A DNA stretch of 64,000 nt from Cruorifilaria tuberocauda. Lineage: Eukaryota; Nematoda; Chromadorea; Rhabditida; Onchocercidae. Location of the stretch: positions 89,595 through 153,594 of the forward strand of contig JABVXU010000103.1 in NCBI GenBank assembly GCA_013365365.1, in the 5' to 3' direction. Positions 34,401 through 47,348 of the stretch are shown piece by piece (the stretch's first letter is position 1; the number at the start of each line of letters is the position of its first letter). The notes below the pieces were generated by a model. The model did no database searches. It was not told where the DNA came from and was given only the letters and a program-made list of their open reading frames with translations. The position numbers and the translations under genes are program-made.

Positions 34401-36157
34401 TTGGCTAGGATAACCTCCTTGTTGGCCCGGGTAACCTGTCTGTTGGCCAGGATAACCTCCTTGTTCACCTGGATAACCTCCTTGCTGGCCATAATAGCCT
34501 GTTTGTTGGCCAGGATAACCTCCTTGCTGAGCCGGATAACTGCCTGATTGTGCCGGGTAACCACTATGTTGCTGACCAAATTGATCAACACCTAGAAATC
34601 TCGGACTATTCATTTATAGTTACTGATCATTACCATAAGTTATTATGGACAACTTCATGAAATACAAATAAAAAATCAAGAAAATTTTCGAATTTTGATC
34701 AGTTTTCAATCCGAATTGGTAGAAATTCATATAAATAATTGTATGATAAAAAAAGATGGAAGTAAATATGAAAGAAAGCTAATGACTAAGAAGAAGTAAA
34801 CACAACTTCTAAAGTAAATATTCTGCATTCGCTATTATTTGCTACTATCAAGAGAATGTTTTTTTAGGCAACAATCTTAACATTCCAAATTTGAAATTTT
34901 CATCTCACTCGATCATTTATCAATTAATTTAACTGGAGAGAAATGATATGCAGAAATGATATTAAAGAAATGATATGCAATTTATATAATTAAATTAATA
35001 TAGAAATATAAAAAATGATTATTCATTTGGAACGTATATATTTAAATGAAATATTTATTTTACTTCAGCAATGGTTGAATATTTCGAAAAATATTTATAT
35101 CATTATATCATATATAATCGGTTATTCTTAACAATTGTTATCAATATGGGCCAAAATGGTTTCCACAGGAAAAGTATGTACCTGGTTGTCCATAATTGCT
35201 ACTGCTGTTACCATCCTTCTGCAAATTTTTTAAACCCTAAAAAATAATATTATATATTTAAAATTTGAAATGTAAAAATTTAACTGCTCCTCTAAAAAAA
35301 TTTGAAACTACCAAAATTTGTCATTTAATTATTAAATTTAAAATAGTTTTAAAAAGAATATTTTAAGTTATTCTTTTTCAACTCAATTGAATGAAATAAC
35401 AGATGTGAACCTCAATCATATCAATAAATCAAAAATGAATGGTAGAAATACGAAAAAGTGGCATATTTTGATTTATTAATATAAAATATTCATTTTTAAA
35501 TTATTAATTAATTATTTGGAGGAATAAGTAGCTTTACAAAATATCAAAACTTATCACTGATATTCTTCAACTGTTTTCTCTTTGATATAAAACTTCCCTT
35601 GAAAAGAAATTCTTTAATATCTTTTCTTCCTTAATGATTCTTTGCATAAGTAAACAAAACCTAATTCCATTTTTTTAAACCTAATAATTAAAATTACTGA
35701 AAACATTTTTATAGAAGGACAAAATGCAACTGTTTGAAAAAAATGCACTGTTTGCACTGTTTAATCAGAATCTTTCTTTTTGATAACAAATTTTCTCGTG
35801 AAAAATCAACTCATATTTGTTATTTTTTAAATAACGCAAGAAAATTAATTGCAGCAATAAGATAACAATTTTTATCAATATTGTAAAGTAATAATTATCC
35901 TTATCATTAATTAATAATTATCGACCCTATTATTCTCAGCTAATTGAACTTGATTCAGATATTATTAGCTTCAATTAATTACTTTTAACTGGCAAAAAAC
36001 TCCATCAATATTAAAATACCAAAAATATTTAAATGCTAACTTGAATATTACTTTCAATATTTGTCTAAATTCTCGGAAACGGAATGAAAAAAATTAGAAA
36101 GTTTACTTTTGAAACTTCGTTGAGAATAGTACCGAAAATTTGTGACTTAAATGACAT
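28454..36157 (-). CDS. nex: Annexin, A7/A11 type, with YPGQ-rich N-terminus
   Basis: Complete nine-exon minus-strand model: 36157-36107, 35236-35182, 34591-34232, 31032-30890, 30698-30543, 29863-29645, 29277-29155, 28931-28797, 28633-28454 (TGA 28454-28456). Every phase agrees and the product is 473 residues. Annexins bind acidic phospholipids in a calcium-dependent way at membranes. After a short [12 protein letters not shown] start comes a low-complexity region of Tyr-Pro-Gly-Gln repeats (about residues 36-130), as in ANXA7/ANXA11, then four annexin repeats. Calcium loops are visible in repeat 2 (GLGTRES), repeat 3 (RLGTDES) and repeat 4 (GLGTRDN). Repeat 1 has GFGCDK instead of a canonical GxGT. 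The ORF alone would start at 34613, but splicing from 35236-35182 into 34591 keeps phase and gives [13 protein letters not shown], so the true start is the ATG at 36157, 16 bases after an acceptor. Intron 3 (31033-34231) is 3.2 kb. Confidence 0.97.
31199..31230. repeat. (AG)n microsatellite
   Basis: Run of AG dinucleotides turning into GGGAGGGAG, inside annexin intron 3. Confidence 0.9.
32217..32264. repeat. Imperfect inverted repeat (17 bp stem)
   Basis: Outer arms TAATATT (32217-32223) and AATATTA (32258-32264), inner arms ACAAAAATTT (32227-32236) and AAATTTTTGT (32246-32255), separated by a 3/2-base internal loop, with a 9-base terminal loop. AT-rich arms of this size can arise by chance. 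Confidence 0.7.
33671..33686 (+). promoter_or_regulatory. Candidate DR4 nuclear-receptor site
   Basis: Two perfect AGGTCA half sites in direct orientation separated by the four bases TATA. This matches the classical DR4 arrangement bound by nuclear-receptor dimers. It lies in annexin intron 3. Function is inferred only from the motif. Confidence 0.4.
34330..34560 (-). repeat. Tandem repeat encoding YPGQQ-type units of the annexin
   Basis: Roughly 24-27 base units read on the plus strand as variants of GGATAACCTCCTTGTTGGC, repeated about nine times. They encode Gly-Gly-Tyr-Pro-Gly/Ser-Gln-Gln. Adjacent units are almost identical in the middle, suggesting recent expansion or homogenisation. 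Confidence 0.92.
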
Positions 36158-39100
36158 TGTTGTTTGTTCGATACTGTCGAAAAACTTATTTACAGCAGTA
36201 AGGTTGAATTAAAATGTGCTAGAATTTAAATCATTGATCATAGTTGAATTTTATTTAATCATCGATTGATGACGCCAACGATGGTGAAGTTTAAGAAAAC
36301 AAAAGTTAGCAATGAAATAGACAAACGATGACTCATTCGGATATATTTCAGTGTAAATAACGATGACTCAGAGATATTTCCATTCTATTATCAAATATTA
36401 CGTCTGAATGATAATCTTGAAATTATCACTAATACAAACGACATTTTCTCTTCACACCAAAAGTAATCGTCAAAAAGTTAAATTTCTGGAAGTTAGCAAT
36501 GGTTCTCATTTTCTTTAAATCATTTCACCAGAAATATTACAAATATATGCTGGTCGATGATTTGTTGATTACTTTAAGCATATAGTATTTCAATTCAAAA
36601 TACTACAACTATAAGCTGATCTATGGTTAGATACCATTTCAACTAAAATATTGTAAAAAAATGAAAGAAATTACACCGATTTAAGAGGAAAAGAGGAAAA
36701 ATTGGATTAGAAAAAACAGGGAAATATATATCATAAATTTTTAATCAAAACATATAAAAATGATATCAATACGATCAATCAATCTAAAAAGGAACGGAAA
36801 AAGAAAGCAAATCGAAATTCGAAAGACAAAAATGGAAATAATCGGAAAATGGTTGATGAAATAGAAGAAAAAGCAAACGGGACAACGATATTTCTTCGCA
36901 ATCACACAACGACGTTCCATACTTTTTCAGAAATACAAGTTTTCCCCGCACCATTATCATTATCATCATTATTATCACTATCGTTATCGTCATCATCTAA
37001 TGAGATGTCAACAATTTCAGTGAAATACTGAAGAGTGATAGATGAAGTTCGAAAACACTAGCTATAAGTGTTGTTTTTTAGTTGCTATCACTACAGATAA
37101 TTGATTGATGACGATGATGATAACAATAATGACAATAATGAAGATAGTTGATAGTTATGGCATATAATTATTCCGATCACAGCATCAGGGCCAAGGGATA
37201 GAAACGGTTGGTCGTGTTGACACGTTGCTGACGACCACCGCAACTCATGTGCCGATCGATGCGTGAGGGGGATTATCGATCGGTTAAAAACAAGAAACGA
37301 TCTGTTGAGTGTTTGTTTTTACGACGAAGAATAAAAGTCATATGAAATTTTCTGCATGATAACTGTTTGAAAAATTGATTTTACTCATAATTTTGATTAA
37401 GTTAGATACTTTCCAGAATACCTTATTTTACATTTCTCCCACACGTCGACAGAATGTCTTCTTCCTCCTTTTTCGTCTGCAAATCTTTTTATCAATTATT
37501 CGAAATTTTAGTGAAAACAGGAAAATTATTTAAAATTGAGTACGATAAAAAGACTTTATTGAAAATGAGAAAATTTTGATCAGTAATAAGCTAAAGTATT
37601 ATTCCGGAATTGGTTACAGTTTTACTGAAACCTTCAAAAATTGTTTATTGAAATTTTTTTGTTATTCCGAAATTGGTTACGGTGTTATTCAAACTTTTAA
37701 AAATTTATAAATTTGTTTAGTTATAAAATTTGTTTTAAATCGAAAAATGATTACTGCTGCATATATGCTTCATAATATTTATAATATGAAATCAAAATAG
37801 TATAAATGATGTTAAAGTAATTTGATTGGGGAATAAAATTACTTCAGACATTCTGTTTGAAATTACTAATAAAATAACAAAAGGAAAGTATAACTTTAAA
37901 CTGAAATTTTATATATTTAATAGAATTTTATATATTTAATGAAAATTTCGGCATGAAATTAATATAAATTTCTCTGAGCAACGATATTATGTAAATTCCT
38001 GTAGAGAGATATCTCCAAAGAATATTCATTTGTTTCTTATCAGCATACAATAATGACCTCGTGATGACCTTCCTCGTCTTCTAATTACCAATCAAATTAT
38101 CTCATATTGATTCCAGTGAGCTGAAATAATTTCTCGAAAGTACGAGCAAAGTAGTAAAAAGAATCACTGATTCATAGTTGTTACTTAAGATTATTGACAT
38201 TAGTCAGTTGTTGTTGTGTGCTTACGCTGATATAGTCTTATGATATAGTCTTCACTCTGTTTAACTTATTGTCACTGTATGAAAAATCATTTTGATATTT
38301 GATAGATAAGTGATTGTTATCTTTTACATAATTTTTATTTTTATTAAAAGAGCTCCAAAGTTCAAAGTTCAAAAAATCTTCTCCAATAAGTTATATGTCG
38401 ATCGAAGGAATAAGTAAATAAATTATAATAGAATTCAAATTTCTTTTTTCAATACTTTCGAGAAATCGATCAGCGATCACTTGGTAATGATAAATGCAAA
38501 AGAAGTAAAAAAATATCGGTAAAATTTCAAAAATAATTTCATTTTGGATAACAGGAAAAAGTGTTGTCAGATTAAAGCAATATTGAATGATCGATGCAGA
38601 AACGATAATTTCCAACTTTTCAATTTGTAATTTTTATTTTCTCATCGCTTTTTGAAGTAGCATAACTGATCGATCATTCTAAAATAATATACTTTAATGT
38701 TCACTGTTCTTTTATATTTTTTAAGCGTAAAAAGGAAAAAATAATTTTATTTTGCATGAATTAATAATGCTTCCTTCAATTTTATACAAATTTAATTTAA
38801 TTTAAATGAAAAGTCGAAGAATAAATCAAATTTTAATACTTTACAATATCTATTTATTGGAAAAAATGCAACATTTTGCGCCTTACAATCGATTAAATTT
38901 TGGAATAAAAAATTCTCGGAGAAATACTTCTGGTAGAAAGCAATAAAAAAAAATGTATAGTTGAAGCAAAGTTCACTTACTCTCATATCACCAAGCAAAT
39001 TGTGCTCAGTTTTTCTCTCCGACATCCATTTAAATAATTTAATGAATTGAAAAATAATAAAGAAAAGGAAAAGAAGAATTATCTGATTAGTTGCAGAAAT

Positions 39101-42100
39101 AATGTTTTACTCTAACTCACTCACTAATATTCTTGCATTTTTACTTTTTCTTCCTTACTCTTTCCTCTCTATTCCACTCTTAGCTTACACTAATTCCGTT
39201 TCTAAATAAAAACAGAAAGATTGAAAAATGTAAAAAAGATTTACAAACAACTATCCTTGTTTTTTTATTTAGCTAATATGAATGCTCAGTTTTTCTAATT
39301 AGAAGCTTCTGTCGTTATTTTCTCACATTGTTAATGAATTTGCTAGCTTTGAAATCATCAATGTGTTAGCTAATTGGAATAATGTAGTTCAGCCAGAGCT
39401 TATCGTATGATAATATTTCATAGGCATTGACAGCTGCTTGAAGCAATGTCTTGATGAATTTCAGAGTGCTTCTCCCGTGATAAGTGGTGCTGGTTTTTGT
39501 GAGCCTTGCGAATGTTTCAAAGTCACTTAGAAGACTTCTTCGATATTACTTTTCATAAAATTGCTTTTTTTCTTGAGCGGTTCTCGAAGGGATATCAATC
39601 TTATAAGCAATGTATTACTTTACTGATATCTTCACTCCGCTTTTAATCATTTCTCCAGTGAATTCCATAGATCAGACGTTTTTTGTTAACTTCTTAAAGT
39701 TTGAAATAAAAATGATGATAAATGCTGAAATTATACATTACTACTTGCATTCTATTACTTTCAAATGCTTTCAGATGCATAATTTTTGATGAAAATGCTG
39801 GAAATTTGACTGTATGTAAGTGACTAAGGCAATTCATACGTCAATACTCTTTAAACCTATATCATAAAGAAAATTCGATAAATGAAATAATTAATAATTT
39901 GTTTTTTAACTTTTAAATATATTTGTTAATAATTTTATCAAGCTCAAACGAAGATTTCATTTCTCAATGCATTGACAGGTAAGGTAAGATAAAAGTATTA
40001 AATGAATTACTTGGAAGCACAAACATAATGTGAAGAATTTTAAAATGGGAATGGAAAAAATAGAAAAATTTCTGATTGAAGTGTTAGAATTTAATAAGTT
40101 AAAACCGAAACTGTACACCTATAATTATCAAACTTTTATTACAAATATTTTGTAAAATTAAAATTTCAAATTTGATACCAAAATCCTATTTCCCAAATCA
40201 AAATATATGCTCACTGAACTGTTTCAAATGCAATGAAGGAATTGTTTCGTACTATCTAAAAGTTATCCGTGGGAAATCATTGACATCATTATCAAGAAAC
40301 AGATCCAGAAATGAATTTATCGTAAGATATGTCAATTTTAATGGAAAGAACACGGTTGATCTCATCGACGGCCTTGAAGAGAGATGAAATACACAATTTC
40401 ATAGTAAATGTAGGAAGTTTGCTCGTAAATAATGGTAGTTATTATTATCAAAAATTGGTGGTAATAATAGTATTACAAAAATTTATAAAATTAAATTTCA
40501 CCATTTTATGTTACCAACAACAAAGTTCGTTCATTCTCTGTTACCTCCTTAATTATTAATAGTAATTAATGGATAATGTTATAATTAATTATTAACTATA
40601 AGTTATCAATTACTGAATTGTGTAATTAACAATAATATCTCTTTTCATCATCATCATTACTATCAATATCCTGTTATCGTTATTTTTTATGATAGCACTA
40701 AATGATTTATCGATTCAAATTTTTCTCTCTTGATGACCTAGCAAAGTTTTAATTACTTCTGATAATGAAAGTATCTTGCACACTTGACTTCAAGTATTAC
40801 GCATATAAAATAGGAGATAAATTTAGGATCTTTTATGATGATGGCCAAGCAATTAGTATAAATAATTTCTCAAAGAGCAATAATTCCTGAAAGAACAAAA
40901 AGTGGAAAAAATATAAGCCTAAACGAATTATTGCAATGTAAAATAAATATGTATGTATACGAATTTTGCCTTTAATTTATTTTTCTATTTATAGCTTATC
41001 AGCCATTTCTCCCATTTTTTGATAAACAGCAGTCCTTATCATTTTTTATTGAATTGAATTTTTCCAATTTCAAGAATTTTGACTGTTATCACTAGAGTTT
41101 GTTGATATGGATTGATTACGTCAATACTTTGTATTAGATTAAAATGGTAAGACAGAGAAAGGAAAATATATTATTCGCAGTTATTTATATCAGTAATAAA
41201 TGATAACGTTAACATCAGCAATAAATGGTGATAAAGAGGCAACATACATGAAACTATCAACTGAAAATTTCAACTGGTATTCTGAAATCTTATCAGTCGA
41301 CAAAACAAAGTGATGTAACATTGTATTGTATTGTGGTTACTCCTCAACAATTATTCATCTCTTACTATTATTTATCATTGATCTTATCTGCTATCTGTTT
41401 ATTTTTTATTTATTTTTATGATCAATTATCACTTATCATCGATCTTTTGTGATAAATATCAAATAATATTTGTATTAGATAATACTATTAGTCGAAAGTA
41501 ATAGAAGATGTCCATACCTCACTTTCATTTTATCAATTTATCAACGCATTTGATCATTGCCGTTATCATTTTCTTCTACGGTGATACTTGATAATTATGG
41601 TAGGATAGGGTGATAAAATACGAGAAAAGCAATTAAAAAATTTTACGATCAATTAAAATATTTCTTTTATTTTCTTCAAATGTGTTCAAAATTGCTTCAA
41701 TGTTTAATGATTGATCGAGAGTCACACCCCTCCATACTACTCTTCCTTCCCCTTCCTTCATCGATAGTGTTTTTGAAGCTGATGGTGGTGGGGTGATATG
41801 GTACAGGTATGTCACGAATTAGTTTAGAGCTACTGTTTAAAATAAAACGCAAGCAGTTTAATAGTAAAATGATGATTAAATTAAATCAATCTTTCGCTTT
41901 ATCACTCTTATCACCCAATTATATCATTATCAGTTATCATATCAGATAGATTAAAATGTTTTCTCTCATTTTACTCCATCATTTTTACTTCTTATCGCTG
42001 ATTCATCACTGCTATCTGTAATCAAATTAAATGAATATTTCATTTCAGGCATTCATTCTCGTTTTTCTTCAGAAATCAATCTGTTCCTTTTTTCTTGAAA

Positions 42101-42614
42101 TATATTGATTTGATATTTCATCCTTAAATTTGAGTTCTTTAGGATTTAATATAAATTTAATGCATTTTTAATGAGTCTTAAAAAAGTAATTAACTTTTTG
42201 AATGAATACAGTATTGGCAGGAAATTAAACAACAATGGCAATTGAAAAAAAAATTTTACAACGATAACGTGTAAATTTCAATTTTTCTTAACTTCTTGAC
42301 AATTGATTATTTAACAACGATTTTTTATTTTCCTTTTAGTGGAATAACGATCCATTCAATCCATTGATATGCAAGAATGATTGCGAATTCTTATTTTGTG
42401 CGGTACTTTTTCTAGTAAACCTTATGCCTTTTCAGTATAATATATCGATTTGATTTTGCCTGCAGGCATTATTTGCTGATACGATAAGCATTTGTTGAAA
42501 TTTGCATTGGAAAAAGTGTTGCAACTGTTGGAAACTCTTTAAAAAAAATTTCAACAAATTTTGATTTCTAAAATTGTAAGCTATTCTAAGAGATCAGTTA
42601 ACGTACAAGGAGTG
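36158..42614. other. Long divergent intergenic region between annexin and PPP1R14-like genes
   Basis: 6.4 kb with no gene I can support. Open frames here are short, very AT-rich and lack splice context. Notable stretches: ATC/ATT-rich tract at about 36940-37000, a less AT-rich island with two inverted repeats at 37190-37330 (possible annexin promoter), a degenerate direct duplication at 37601-37680, and a GC-richer patch at about 41710-41815, about 800 bases before the PPP1R14 start (possible promoter). The rest is plain AT-rich DNA. Confidence 0.5.
37210..37283. promoter_or_regulatory. Two adjacent perfect inverted repeats in a GC-richer island
   Basis: GGTCGT at 37210-37215 pairs with ACGACC at 37231-37236. 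CCGATCGAT at 37252-37260 pairs with ATCGATCGG at 37275-37283 across 14 bases. The island lies about 1 kb upstream of the annexin start and is clearly less AT-rich than its surroundings. It may be a promoter or binding-site cluster; a structured RNA is possible but no RNA family is recognised. Confidence 0.45.
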
Positions 42615-45600
42615 ATGGCGGAAAATGTTGCAAAACATGCACACTTCAGCGATCAAAAAATTAGAAAGGTTATTGTTTTTTTCAAACTTTCTTCTTATAG
42701 CTTAAATTGTGCTTCATCAAGGATTCCAAAATTTTTGTATTTTTAAGAATTTAATCGAAATTTAAATTCTGATTTAATTGTGGTTTATAATTTCTTCTCG
42801 ATTCCTAAGTTTTTTGAAATTTTTCAAGATTTCAAATTTAATTTAATGGAAATTCAAAATCTCTATCATAGAATCAAATTTCGTACTGATATTGCGAACA
42901 TCGAAAAAACTATTTTGTTATGAGTCATTGATTAATTTACCTTGCCTTGCAGTAACATGCATGTAATATAAATTTTTTACAATATTCTTAAATATTTGCA
43001 CAAATGTTTTTTTAAAAATATCAAATTTAATTGATATAGCATTTAATCGATTTTTCGCTATCTGGTTAATTAGTTGAAAATCAAGCTTTTCTGTAAAACT
43101 ATCAAACTCTTCCAAAACTTCTTAGAATCTTAATTTTTCCTTGATTTTTAGAAGCTAAAATTCAAAAGTATCCAAAATTAAGTAAATTCATGATGCGAGA
43201 AGAGAGTCAAGTGGTAAAAAAGTCTTTTTTAATTTCTCGAAATGATTTTTTTCCAATAATTTTCATTTTACCCATTGAAGTGGAAGAAATGAATTTCTTT
43301 TTCACAAATTGCCAATTTTACACGTACACAAAGCATGCATATTTGAAATAATTCGATAAAATTAAAAATTTGAGTCCATGAAAAAGACTCTATGAAAAAG
43401 CAACAACCTATTGATAATTAATTTCAAAGTGATAATAAATATATATGCTTATATATTCATTTTCTATGCTTGAATTTCATACTTCAAACGTATTTGCATT
43501 GATATTTAAGTGTTAATATTATATGATTTATGTGAATTTGAAAGTATAATATCAGACAATCAGAAATTATATGTGTATGGTTTGTATGAGTCTGTTGATA
43601 CAGGTTTTTTTCTTTTGAATTTCTAATCATTTTAAATTATTTGATTCCAGTTTTTCTCATGTCTTTATTTGAAATAATTTGTTACAGCAAAAAAGATTAA
43701 ATTAAAACACATTTAGAAATTAATGAAATCGCTGGTCGGAATAAATAATTCAATCGTTTAATTTTGACATATTTTCAGAAATCTTTCATCACGGAAAATC
43801 TTCCAACAAAAACTTTATGAATCCGAAAATGCAATTTGGGCTAAAATAATTCATGTGATCTATTTTGATATTCACTATCAGTACTCAGATTTAAATTTTA
43901 TCAAACAAATTTTCTAAGTATAATATCTTCTGTTCTTATATTCAATGAAAAATCGTGACAGTTGAATTTGAAAATTTGTCGTTAAAAACGATTTAAGATT
44001 AAATCAACATTTTATCGATTCTGCTGTGACGACAAAATTGCTGACAGAATGTTGGAATGAAAAAAGATAATTTATTTTGTTGCCCAAAATATATTTTTAT
44101 CTTCTCCAATTAATTGAAGAAAAATGAAAGCATTTTACAATTTTAAACAAAATATTTTAAGCAAAAGAAAAAAGTTTACACGGAAGTACAAGAAAAGAAG
44201 CTTAAAAAGCATAAAGATAGCTTAAGATGTTTTTTTTTCATCCATTTCATTTTTTTCAAATATATTTTTATACTTTCTTAGAGGGATAAACTTTCAAAAT
44301 TTCTTTCTCAAGTCAACAGTAATTTAAGAAGACGTGTGTATATTTCATCTCTAAGCGATTTCTCGTTGTTACATAAACGAATTCTAACGTACCGACATAT
44401 TTGATCGAACTGTTAGATATATTTTTATTGTTCTTTTGAAAAAAATGACAAGAATTTCGATAGAATGGAAAACGAAAGTTTTATAAGAAAATTTTGCTAA
44501 ATTTCTATGAATCTTTCTTTTTCTGCAGATATCTGCAACCTTAAAGTAATGAATTAGTGTAATAATTAATCTTCTTGCTTACATTTTCCTAAAAGCAAGT
44601 TCGAAGCTTGAATTCAAATTTTATTTTGTGTAAAATCTTAGTTTCAAAACTCCCATGTATCAAAAGAAGTTTCTTTCTCCTTCTTTCTCTCTCTCCCTCT
44701 CTCCTCTCTCTTTTTTCCTTCTTATCTCTTTTCAGACATAATGTGTTAAGAAATAATTAGCGAGAAGTGAGCGAATTAGAAAATTGACAGTTAATTAAAT
44801 GAATTTAATTTAATTTATCAATATGCAATGATCACCTGCTATAACTATATTATAGGCCATACATAACTGTGATAATTCATCAATCAACGACTAAACTTAG
44901 ACGTAGAAAAAGTAAAAGAAGGAAAAAGGAAAAAAACTAATCAGTTTAATAAGGCAAGAGAAATTCACAAATAATTGCCCTCTTTTTCTATTTTTTCAAA
45001 TATAATCGATTTTAAAGTTTAATTAGTTTAGTTAAATACTGCAAAATATGCCAATTTAGTTTACAGACAAGTGAACGAAGCCGTATGCTAACAATGAAAT
45101 ATGGTAAACATCAAATGATGCTTATTAGGAAACGAATGAATGTAGAAAGTTGGATCGATGAACAGTTGAGCGAGCTTTACAAAACTGCTACGGTGAAATT
45201 TATTTTAAAATTTTAAAATGGTAAACCGTAATTTTTATCTTTGCTTTATTTTAAAATATATCCGATTTATGAACAGTTTTGCTTACCCTGTCAAGCAGTA
45301 TTGTTATTCTTGCATGAAAGCAGTACTGAAAAAGGACCAATTCTTCTTCGATGCACATTATGGAGCCATAGATTAGCTTAACTCTTATCAGCTGTTGCAC
45401 ATTGCTACTATCTTAAATGTGTAATTCAAGTAGCCAATATTTTCAAATTAATTCAGGACGACATCGACATTGATGTTGATGCAGTTCTCGATCTCAATAC
45501 GGAATCGGAAAGACGCCGTCATGTTATGGTAAATGACGGAAATTAAATTTCCCCTTTTTTTTTTAAATTGACGTATCGTTTTCAAGATTCATTGCAGTGA

Positions 45601-45872
45601 GTGATACAATTTTTTTCAAAAAGAAAGTGAGCAAGTGAGTGAGGCAAGGCAATTCACTTGTGCAGCATTCTCTATTTTTTAAAAGAAAAGTAATGCGTGA
45701 TAATTAGATCCATTCAAAAGTTGGAACTTTTTTCACAAATAATATTATTGTAAGCTAACTATTGAAATAGCTTACATTTAAGGATCTATTACAAAAGACG
45801 AATTGTCCAGCAACGGAAATTCAAATTCATGTCTTCTTGGATCAGTTAATGCAAAAATTGGACATGTTGTGA
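42615..45872 (+). CDS. PPP1R14: PP1 inhibitor of the PPP1R14/CPI-17 family
   Basis: Four short exons in phase: 42615-42668, 45067-45192, 45457-45528, 45783-45872 (TGA 45870-45872), giving 113 residues; vertebrate relatives have about 145-165. These small cytosolic proteins inhibit protein phosphatase 1, including myosin phosphatase, once a conserved threonine is phosphorylated. The threonine is present: SRMLTMKY (Thr27) matches the family's RVTVKY, with Arg at -3. The helical inhibitory domain follows: RMNVESWIDEQLSELY (DVEKWIDGRLEELY-type), DDIDIDVDAVLDL (INIDELLEL-type), ESERRRHVMDLLQKT and VFLDQLMQKL. The three 3' exons are well supported by similarity. The first exon, MAENVAKHAHFSDQ, rests on phase and an ATG only; it is separated by a 2.4 kb intron and could be replaced by another first exon. 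Confidence 0.87.
44671..44710. repeat. Polypyrimidine (CT)-rich tract
   Basis: Imperfect CT repeats within intron 1 of the PPP1R14-like gene. Confidence 0.8.
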
Positions 45873-46226
45873 TCTTTTTTTATTGTTGTACAATGCGACT
45901 GTTTATGAAAATGTTACCAAATAATTCACTGAGTTTTTTTTGAAAAGCTGTTTGCTAAAATAATTTTCTAGTTGTAATTCATTGTTGTAAATCGTATTCT
46001 TGAAGTAATCTTGAAAGATTTCATCAAACATTCTTTATTTTGTAATTGATATTAATGTAGCAGAGGCCGATGAACTGAAGTAATGTCACAAAATTTCGCT
46101 CACAATCTTTTCAAATTCATCTATGCTTTTAATACTGGAGATTTAATCTGTGTAATTAAATTAAAATCTCCAAATTCTAACATCATAGTCCTTTAACTTG
46201 GTAATTAGAATATGTCATGCATGTTT

Positions 46227-46232
46227 AATAAA
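46227..46232 (+). other. Candidate polyadenylation signal of the PPP1R14-like gene
   Basis: AATAAA 355 bases after the TGA. Weak by itself in AT-rich DNA. Confidence 0.3.
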
Positions 46233-47027
46233 TTATTCGTGCATTAACGAACTCTTCCCTGCATCAAAAAAGAAATTAAACAGTGTTGTGATTATGCCTT
46301 TGATATCCCTTTATATCTTTGTATTATTTACAAACAGAATCCAAACTTAAATTCAGATTTCTAAACCGCTCCCATACCCACTTAAAACTCGATTGAGAAA
46401 TATCTCATAATCGAAAAAACAATAAAACATTTGATGACACAAGTACAATCTATTCCTCCCAATAATTACAACTTAATTTTCACTGAAAAGTCATCTTCTC
46501 TCATACCCATAATTACGAGTAATAAAACGATTACTTTTGCATATTTTGTCGAAAATAATGTAGCAACCCTAGCCATGGAATGAATTGTCAGAATTCATAA
46601 CATATGATTTCCTAGTTCGAACAGAGAATTGAAACTTACTGTTCTTGAGTTTGCTTGAGGTTAAGTAAGATGACATAAACACTTGGAATGATTTTTTTCT
46701 AACTGATTGGAAAATTATTTCCGGACTAAAATAATCTAAAGAATTCCTGTAGATATAAGCTACTACATACAGCCCACGATTACATGCACAAGACTGAAAG
46801 TAGACATAATATTGAAGAACACACCAGATTTTGTTAATCTTAAACTTTAGAAATAGGATGTAGATCAGATTCAATTATTTAGAATTTACTTTAATTACTT
46901 ACAGTAATCGGGCTGCTCAATCAGATTTGCTTGTTTGTTATAAGTGCATAAGTACATCATATCATGAATAATTTTAATTTCTCATGCCATATTATCTAAA
47001 AATTTCGATTACACATGAAAAAATAAC

Positions 47028-47033
47028 TTTATT
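47028..47033 (-). other. Candidate polyadenylation signal of the coiled-coil gene
   Basis: AATAAA on the minus strand, 316 bases after the stop at 47349-47351. Weak by itself. Confidence 0.3.
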
Positions 47034-47348
47034 CAGCAGAAAAAAACATAAAACTTTAACTCTCAAACTCAACCGTCTCAACAAAAAAAATTTAATTTTG
47101 CAGCCAAAATTTGACTACCTTCAAGCTACCGCTTGAAAATACTTGCCTTAATTAATTCTCGTAATAACTGATTCAAACCATTCACAGTACTTATTCAATA
47201 ATGCCGAATTAAACATAATGGATGTTAGACACTATAACTGCAATCAAACTTAAAGCAAAAAAACAGTAAAAAGACTGGATCGAATTCTCCATAAACAGGA
47301 TAAAAATACAGAATTAGATTAGGATGAACAATTGATCACCACGATCAT

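Larger units (their letters stand above)
45873..47348. other. Convergent 3' region between PPP1R14-like and coiled-coil genes
   Basis: Expected to hold both 3' UTRs. Candidate polyadenylation hexamers are AATAAA at 46227-46232 on the plus strand and at 47028-47033 on the minus strand. A 101-codon minus-strand frame at 46569-46874 shows no motif, no splice context and an AT-driven composition, and is not called. Confidence 0.5.

Noticed and set aside
34173..34547. 124-codon plus-strand frame rich in ITSLLAR repeats
   Set aside because: It is the antisense of the annexin YPGQ repeat; the minus-strand frame has clear homology and splice continuity.
46569..46874. 101-codon minus-strand frame
   Set aside because: No motif, no splice sites, AT-driven composition, located in the convergent 3' region.
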